DNA of 64,000 nt from Tranzscheliella williamsii (lineage: Eukaryota; Basidiomycota; Ustilaginomycetes; Ustilaginales; Ustilaginaceae). Under the pieces are notes generated by a model. It was not told where the DNA came from. It made no database searches and saw only the letters and a list, made by a program, of their open reading frames with translations. Location of the stretch: positions 248,001 to 312,000 of the forward strand of contig JALBYF010000001.1 of NCBI GenBank assembly GCA_023212725.1. Direction: 5' to 3'. Position numbers and translations under genes: made by a program. Each line of letters opens with the position of its first letter. Position 1 is the stretch's first letter. Of this stretch, positions 59,301-64,000 are shown piece by piece.

Positions 59301-60766
59301 CTGAGGCTACCGGCCATGCTCGGTTCGCTCATGCGTTCACGAGTCCCACTTCCATGGCCGCGAGGCCGTCGAACCCGGCCCTGCTCCGTCCCTTCCCTAG
59401 CTGCGTCGTATCGTCCCACGTCAGGTGTCCAAGCTGTACGCTGACAGTTGCCACAGCCTTCAAGGCACAAGACCGATTGTTCCGCTGTGCGTAGTCAAAA
59501 TGGCGTGTGAGCGCTCCGCCTGCTCGTTCGTTGCAGCACCGACAAGGAGGCCACTCGCTTGCCTCTTTTGGCAATTGCTGGGCTCTAGCACTCGGCTGCT
59601 GGCCGGAAGAAGGCGCGCTGGCAGTATATTGTGACGCGCACTACTCTTGCATAAGTCAGAGACTCATATAACTTTACTTCACAGCTTGCAATTGATATCT
59701 GAATCTATAGCCTGAATTTTGATATTCGAGTTTATCACAGTCCCATGCAGTAGGTTGTCTAAGAAAAGTGGAAAAGATCGTCGCCCGACAGCCACGCCTA
59801 GGTACAGTGCGTCGCCAAGCTATTCCCACTTGCTTGCGCTAAAGACGGTTTCGCCGCTTCGTACAACAATGAGTGCAGGCATGCTGCCATTCTTTATCTG
59901 CGTGGCAGACTCGTACTGTAGTGGCGCTTGATTCGCTAGCTAGTCCCATCGTCCCCGAAGCAGTTCGAGAGATCACACCGTGATAGGTGATGGTACAGTA
60001 TGTGATGATGGAACTTGCGACACTGACGGAATTGCCGCTTCACGGCGATGCGTGTCCGGTTGAGCCTACTACTGGCACTCGTCTGCGAAACTTGCAGTAG
60101 GCTGCAGCGCGGCTCGCCATATCACGCTTCGGCTGCAGTTTGCCATTCTCCAAGTCGTGCCTGCGGGTCTGCCGCTTGGACGCTATTCCTGATTGTAATT
60201 ATGGGTGGCTTGGCATGCGTCGGCCTTGCGCCTGCTTGACTGGCGACGGTTGCCGCACCGCTCAAGTCCAGCGCTGGCCGGTCCTTTCCCCCTCAATCCT
60301 CCGCCGGGACTCTGCCTCGCCCGCGAATTCACGAATCCACTTCCCTACCAAGCCTCTGCACCCTATCTACGATCACGCCCGCTCGCTACCTCCCTGCCTC
60401 GCTGCCCCCTCCCCCCTGCTCAGCTGGCCCACCATACTCACTCCTTTCCATATTCGCTCCTTCCATACTCACTCCTTTCGTTACATTTTTCCTTCTCTCA
60501 TCTATCTTCTTCTTAGTTGCGTCCGCGGTCTCTGTCTTTCGTCGCTATCTCTTTCGTTCTCCGTCGCGGATATACCTTAGCTTGCTTCGCTCCAACACTC
60601 CACGCTCGTTCATTCTTATCAAGCTTTCTCGGTCACAGGATTCTTTCCGACCATCCTTCTTTCGGTTCTATTGCTTCTTCGCTCTCGTCATTCTTTTCGA
60701 CCAATAAACCCACCACCGTACCGCCTCCACCCACACTTTCTGTCTTGGATCCGATCCGCCGTCGCG
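59301..60766. other. 1.5 kb intergenic with pyrimidine-rich leader of the type I membrane protein
   Basis: No gene is supported. From about 60280 to 60766 the plus strand is strongly C/T-rich, as in leaders of highly transcribed fungal genes. Within it CCATACTCACTCCTTTC occurs twice (about 60432 and 60463, the first with one change at its end). TATCTTCTTCTTAG at about 60505-60518 resembles a splice acceptor, so a leader intron is possible. An AT-rich stretch is at about 59650-59740. Confidence 0.4.
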
Positions 60767-62935
60767 ATGAAGGGATCGCCGAGGCTTGCGGCGCTGGCCG
60801 CCGTCTCAGTCCTTTCGCTGGCCGCCACGATCGAGGCAGCACCTCTTCAAATTGAGCTGTCCGACAGTCCAGCTACATGCGAGCCTATGACCGTCTCATG
60901 GGACGCTTCGGCCGGCACAGCGCCGTGGACCGTCACCGTGGCGCCCCTAGGCCACGTACCTATTACCGTGTCCCTACCATCCGGATACATGACTGGCAAC
61001 GAATGGTCTTGGGTATGGGATGTACCTGGCTACTCTCACTCCTCCCAAGTCATTGTTTCCGTGGCCGACAGTGCCGGCAAGACTTCGGGTACCTCTTCTC
61101 TGACCAGAATACGGCAGTCAGGCTCCTGCGCTGCAGCCTCGGAACATCTGGATTTTGTCTGGTATCCGACTAAATCTCATCCAAAACAGTGTAACGATTG
61201 GACAATCACTGTGCAGGAAGATAAAACCAATCTCGGTCTCAAGATGCCAGCCGACATCCTGATCATGCCCGAGAATCAGGCCCCAACACGACTCAGAATA
61301 ACAAGCGAAAAGCGTGCACACGTAGATTGGCTTGTCAACTACCAAAGCGGAACCCGATTTGCTATCGCTGCCTTCGACGCAGGAACGTCGGGCACGGGGG
61401 GCGTCGGTGGGGACGTCTACACGGTCACGCGCGGCAAAAGCTCCTCCTGCTTGCAAGAAACGCAAAAAGAAGCCATCGCTGGTTTGCCCTCCGCATCAAC
61501 GACAGCCACGCCAGCAGCATCCACTGGTGCGCCATCCGGTATGCCCGGTAGCCCAGCGGCCGGCGCTACATCTACAGGTCGCAAGAGCCCTGCGGCGGCT
61601 AATTCCTCCACCGCCACCTCCGCTTCATCGACGAGCTCGACATCGGGAGTTGCAATAGGAGGTGCTATCGGAGGTGTCCTCGGCGCATTGGCCATCATCG
61701 GGGGTCTCTTTTACATCTATCGAAAGCATCGAAATCAGGGTCCGGATGAGTACGGTGTATATCGCAACGAAAAGAGGAATTTCTTTGGTGGATCTGGCAA
61801 CAGCAATGGATTCAAAAGCTCTGGACCCGCTTACAACTATGGCAATAGCTCTTATCAGGGGCAGCAGAATGGTGCATCGGCAGACCAACCAGGGGGCATC
61901 TCGCCATTTGTGACTGGGAGGAAATCGCCCTGGCGATGGTCGGCTCGTGCACCTAATTCATCCCACGACGGGGATAGAGCGCAGCTTGCCGAGGAACGTA
62001 AAGCGATCGTGTCACGGTTCAACGACGGTGCCAGTTCGGTGGGACATTCGAGCTCCATCAGCCTACACCGGGGCACAGATTCAATCGGTGGAGGCACTTT
62101 TGGTGGACCTGGCAGCTTTGGCGCAGCCAGTGTCCATTCCGTGGTGCCTGACGACGCGCTCTTCCCGCCGCCACTGCCGATGAACCGATCGATGTTGCCG
62201 CCTTCCTCACCCTCAGCGTCCAATGGGTTCAATGGATTCGCTGGAGGTGCAGGAGCAGGCATGAGGCCGGAAATGAGTCGCAACCGTTCCGACTCTGGCA
62301 GCGCATACAACGATCCCTTTCGCAACCCAGTTGGGACATCATCGAGGCCCGGGATGGCTACGGAACGGTGGGCGCCGCATACGGGAGCATGGCAGCAGCA
62401 GCACGGAGAACAGCCGGAGCAGAGGCCACGACATCCGGCATCGCGAGACTCACTGGCGGCGCTTGCTGGGCTTCCCTTGTCTCCGTCGTCGGCTTATTCG
62501 CAAGCCCCTGGCGCCAGAGACAGGTCTCGAGAGGTCTCGCCGAGCTCTGCGGGCTACCAGGGTCGCGATCCGTTTGGCTATAGCGCCCACGTCAGCGAGC
62601 GCGACCTTTCGACGATGCGCATACCGCCGCCGGCGCCGGTGACGACGTCGGTCTTTGACCCGTACGCCCACATGTCGCGGCTCTATACGGACGAGGAAGC
62701 GGCGCAGGTCAGCGCCGCTCTGAGCGGCCGCGACGATGCGTCGCCGCAGCGAAACGCGACGCCGACGTCGGTCGCCTCGTCGGGGGGCGCTGCGCCGCGG
62801 TATGCGGACCCCAAAGTATCGGCGGCGCGCTTCCGGAACCTCGAGACACAGCTCCTCAACGACCGCAAAAAGGTCGTCTCCAACGTCTATTCGGATGTCT
62901 CGGACGACGATGCGGCGCTGCCGTACATGTCGTAG
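60767..62935 (+). CDS. type I membrane protein, cell-surface sensor-like
   Basis: 722 residues from the ATG at 60767; the open frame extends upstream to a TTG at 60671 but the signal peptide begins exactly at MKGSPRLAALAAVSVLSLAA, with cleavage near IEA-AP. The ectodomain (about 26-230) has paired cysteines and a pattern C-EPMTVSWDAS-GTAPWTVTVAP followed by SLPSGYMTGNEWSWVWDV, a beta-rich layout common in basidiomycete surface proteins. A Ser/Thr/Ala-rich stalk precedes one TM with glycine-rich face at about 291-318 (GVAIGGAIGGVLGALAIIGG), then IYRKHRNQ. The cytosolic tail of about 400 residues is Ser/Gly/Pro-rich and disordered. The architecture resembles Mid2/Wsc wall-stress sensors, but sequence identity to them is not evident. 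Confidence 0.78.
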   Translation: MKGSPRLAALAAVSVLSLAATIEAAPLQIELSDSPATCEPMTVSWDASAGTAPWTVTVAPLGHVPITVSLPSGYMTGNEWSWVWDVPGYSHSSQVIVSVADSAGKTSGTSSLTRIRQSGSCAAASEHLDFVWYPTKSHPKQCNDWTITVQEDKTNLGLKMPADILIMPENQAPTRLRITSEKRAHVDWLVNYQSGTRFAIAAFDAGTSGTGGVGGDVYTVTRGKSSSCLQETQKEAIAGLPSASTTATPAASTGAPSGMPGSPAAGATSTGRKSPAAANSSTATSASSTSSTSGVAIGGAIGGVLGALAIIGGLFYIYRKHRNQGPDEYGVYRNEKRNFFGGSGNSNGFKSSGPAYNYGNSSYQGQQNGASADQPGGISPFVTGRKSPWRWSARAPNSSHDGDRAQLAEERKAIVSRFNDGASSVGHSSSISLHRGTDSIGGGTFGGPGSFGAASVHSVVPDDALFPPPLPMNRSMLPPSSPSASNGFNGFAGGAGAGMRPEMSRNRSDSGSAYNDPFRNPVGTSSRPGMATERWAPHTGAWQQQHGEQPEQRPRHPASRDSLAALAGLPLSPSSAYSQAPGARDRSREVSPSSAGYQGRDPFGYSAHVSERDLSTMRIPPPAPVTTSVFDPYAHMSRLYTDEEAAQVSAALSGRDDASPQRNATPTSVASSGGAAPRYADPKVSAARFRNLETQLLNDRKKVVSNVYSDVSDDDAALPYMS

Positions 62936-63157
62936 CGCGTTCACGGCGCGCACGCTCGGAGCGGCGTCTTTGCCAGCGCCGCCTCGAGCGGCCGCAAGAC
63001 GGCGCCCGCTGCGCCTGTATTTGTACTGCCTCTGCCATCACACTCTCTTCCGACATTTTTTTTTCTACGCTCTTTTATCGTCAACGTTGGGAAGTTAACC
63101 GATACAAGCGAGCGGCGACACGCAAGCACGCGGGCTGTGGGTGTGCGGGGTGGTGGG

Positions 63158-64000
63158 TTAGAGCGAGACGGCGAAGTCGGCGAGGCCGAGGAGGGGGGTG
63201 GAGTCGGGGAGGCGGTGGTGGTGGGTGTCGAGGATGTGGACAAGGCGGCGGTCGCGCGCCTGGGCGAGGTAGTCGGTGAAGCCTGTGGCGCCGAGGGACT
63301 GGTAGAACGCGCCGAGGCCGGGGGTGCCGTGCTGGCGGTGGGTGACTTCGGCGGCGAGTTTGGCCTTGGGGATGCCGGCGGCGGCGGTCTCGGCGTCGAG
63401 CAGCACGCCGATGCTCTCGATCAGCGGCCGGAAGCGCGCCAGGTCGTCGGCAGCATGTGTGCCGTCCGCGGACCGCCCGCGCGTCAGCGCGCCCAGCAGC
63501 TCCTCGATCGCCCTCCTCTTGGCTTTCGGCGCTTCCTCCTTCCCCTCGCCTGCTTGCGCATCTTCCTCTTCACTCCTCTGGACCGCCAGCTTGGCAAGGT
63601 CTTTACCTCGCAAAGGCGGCTGTGACCTCGCGCCGTCATCTTGGCCGTCGTCGCCATCACCACCGACGGTCACCTGCGTCTGCGAGCCCGGCCGCACAAG
63701 GCGCGGATGCAGACGGACGTGCCGAACACCGAGCTTAAAACCCGGCTCGGTGGTGACAATCTTGGCAGCAACAGCGCCATCCAGATACCGCTGGAACTGG
63801 TCGGCCGACTTGACGTCGAGCTCCGGCACATCGACCGAAGCACGGTGGCTGCCCACGATGGACTGGCAGAAGTGGTCGGTCGAGTAGTTGCGGCCCTCGG
63901 CCATCTGCTCAAGCAGCAGCGTGGCTATGGGAGCATAGACGAGTGCAATCTCGTGCCCGTTCACGATAGCCCTGCGCGTCTTGGCGGATCGAGTCGGTGT
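63158..64000 (-). CDS. C-terminal part of a LOTUS/OST-HTH-like protein, cut by window edge
   Basis: The frame is open from the stop at 63158 to the right edge, so the N-terminus lies outside the window; no ATG start is visible inside near the edge. About 280 residues are seen. The C-terminal 75 residues (ARFRPLIESIGVLLDAETAA through LGAFYQSLGATGFTDYLAQARDRRLVHI) fit the winged-helix OST-HTH/LOTUS pattern: F-x-L-I, a Leu/Ala-rich helix, L-G-A-x-G-F-x-x-Y-L, and a final hydrophobic wing. An upstream segment (IATLLLEQMAEGRNYSTDHFCQSIVGS...FQRYLDGAVAAKIV) could be another such fold. LOTUS domains often accompany NYN/PIN-like nuclease domains and bind RNA. A basic linker (PKAKRRAIEEL) lies between. 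Family assignment is tentative. Confidence 0.5.
   Translation of the reverse strand, partial: TPTRSAKTRRAIVNGHEIALVYAPIATLLLEQMAEGRNYSTDHFCQSIVGSHRASVDVPELDVKSADQFQRYLDGAVAAKIVTTEPGFKLGVRHVRLHPRLVRPGSQTQVTVGGDGDDGQDDGARSQPPLRGKDLAKLAVQRSEEEDAQAGEGKEEAPKAKRRAIEELLGALTRGRSADGTHAADDLARFRPLIESIGVLLDAETAAAGIPKAKLAAEVTHRQHGTPGLGAFYQSLGATGFTDYLAQARDRRLVHILDTHHHRLPDSTPLLGLADFAVSL

Noticed and set aside
60140..60580. 146-codon plus-strand frame before the type I membrane protein
   Set aside because: It translates the C/T-rich leader into Ser/Pro/Leu low-complexity sequence and has no domain.

Overview
The window looks like nuclear DNA of a basidiomycete fungus, most likely a smut-type member of the Ustilaginomycotina. 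The evidence is a dense gene layout on both strands, mostly intron-free ORFs with a few short introns of 60-160 nt, eukaryotic housekeeping genes, long disordered Ser/Pro/Ala-rich extensions on conserved cores, and pyrimidine-rich leaders. There is no bacterial, viral or plasmid gene set and no CRISPR array. The species cannot be fixed from the sequence alone.

Layout, left to right: a C2H2 zinc-finger regulator (944-3643, -); a 3.3 kb gene-poor stretch with a 22-nt minisatellite; a small spliced secreted Cys-containing protein (6910-7441, +); NAD kinase (8177-11257, -) divergent from the Golgi GDPase GDA1 (12133-14085, +); GDA1 convergent with pyrroline-5-carboxylate reductase (14292-15215, -); proteasome ATPase RPT3 (16275-17522, -) divergent from a twin-CX9C MIX17/CHCHD2 protein (17978-18532, +); an unknown acidic protein with a stop/start-overlapping uORF (18766-19866, -); histone H4K20 methyltransferase SET9 (22282-26376, +); ERAD ubiquitin ligase HRD1 (26692-28869, -); an RNase P/MRP Rpr2-like protein (29470-30028, +); a coiled-coil membrane-anchored protein (30315-32441, -); MON2 (33256-38676, +); a secreted Cys-rich protein (38917-40029, -); UGO1 (40657-42477, -); an unknown spliced membrane protein (42806-44334, +); a 59-aa conserved small protein (44478-44740, -); an intron-containing tRNA (45412-45497, -); a Zn2Cys6 regulator (45951-49709, -); a probable small mitochondrial protein (49756-50211, -); a CUE-domain protein (50555-52117, +); a WDR44-type WD40 protein (52430-55081, -); a 2.9 kb gene-poor stretch with unusual hairpins; a four-TM DUF7598 protein (57945-59300, +); a type I membrane protein (60767-62935, +); and the C-terminal part of a LOTUS-like protein cut by the right edge (63158-64000, -).

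The genes do not form one pathway. Several serve secretion and organelle biology (GDA1, MON2, HRD1, UGO1, MIX17, CUE protein), protein turnover (RPT3, HRD1, CUE protein), or chromatin and transcription (SET9, two transcription factors). The best places to look for something undescribed are the two secreted Cys-bearing proteins, the hairpin-bearing stretch around 56.5-57.2 kb, the ATGA-overlapping uORF, the unrecognised membrane-anchored proteins, and the sharply bounded GC-rich islands that cover several gene 3' ends.
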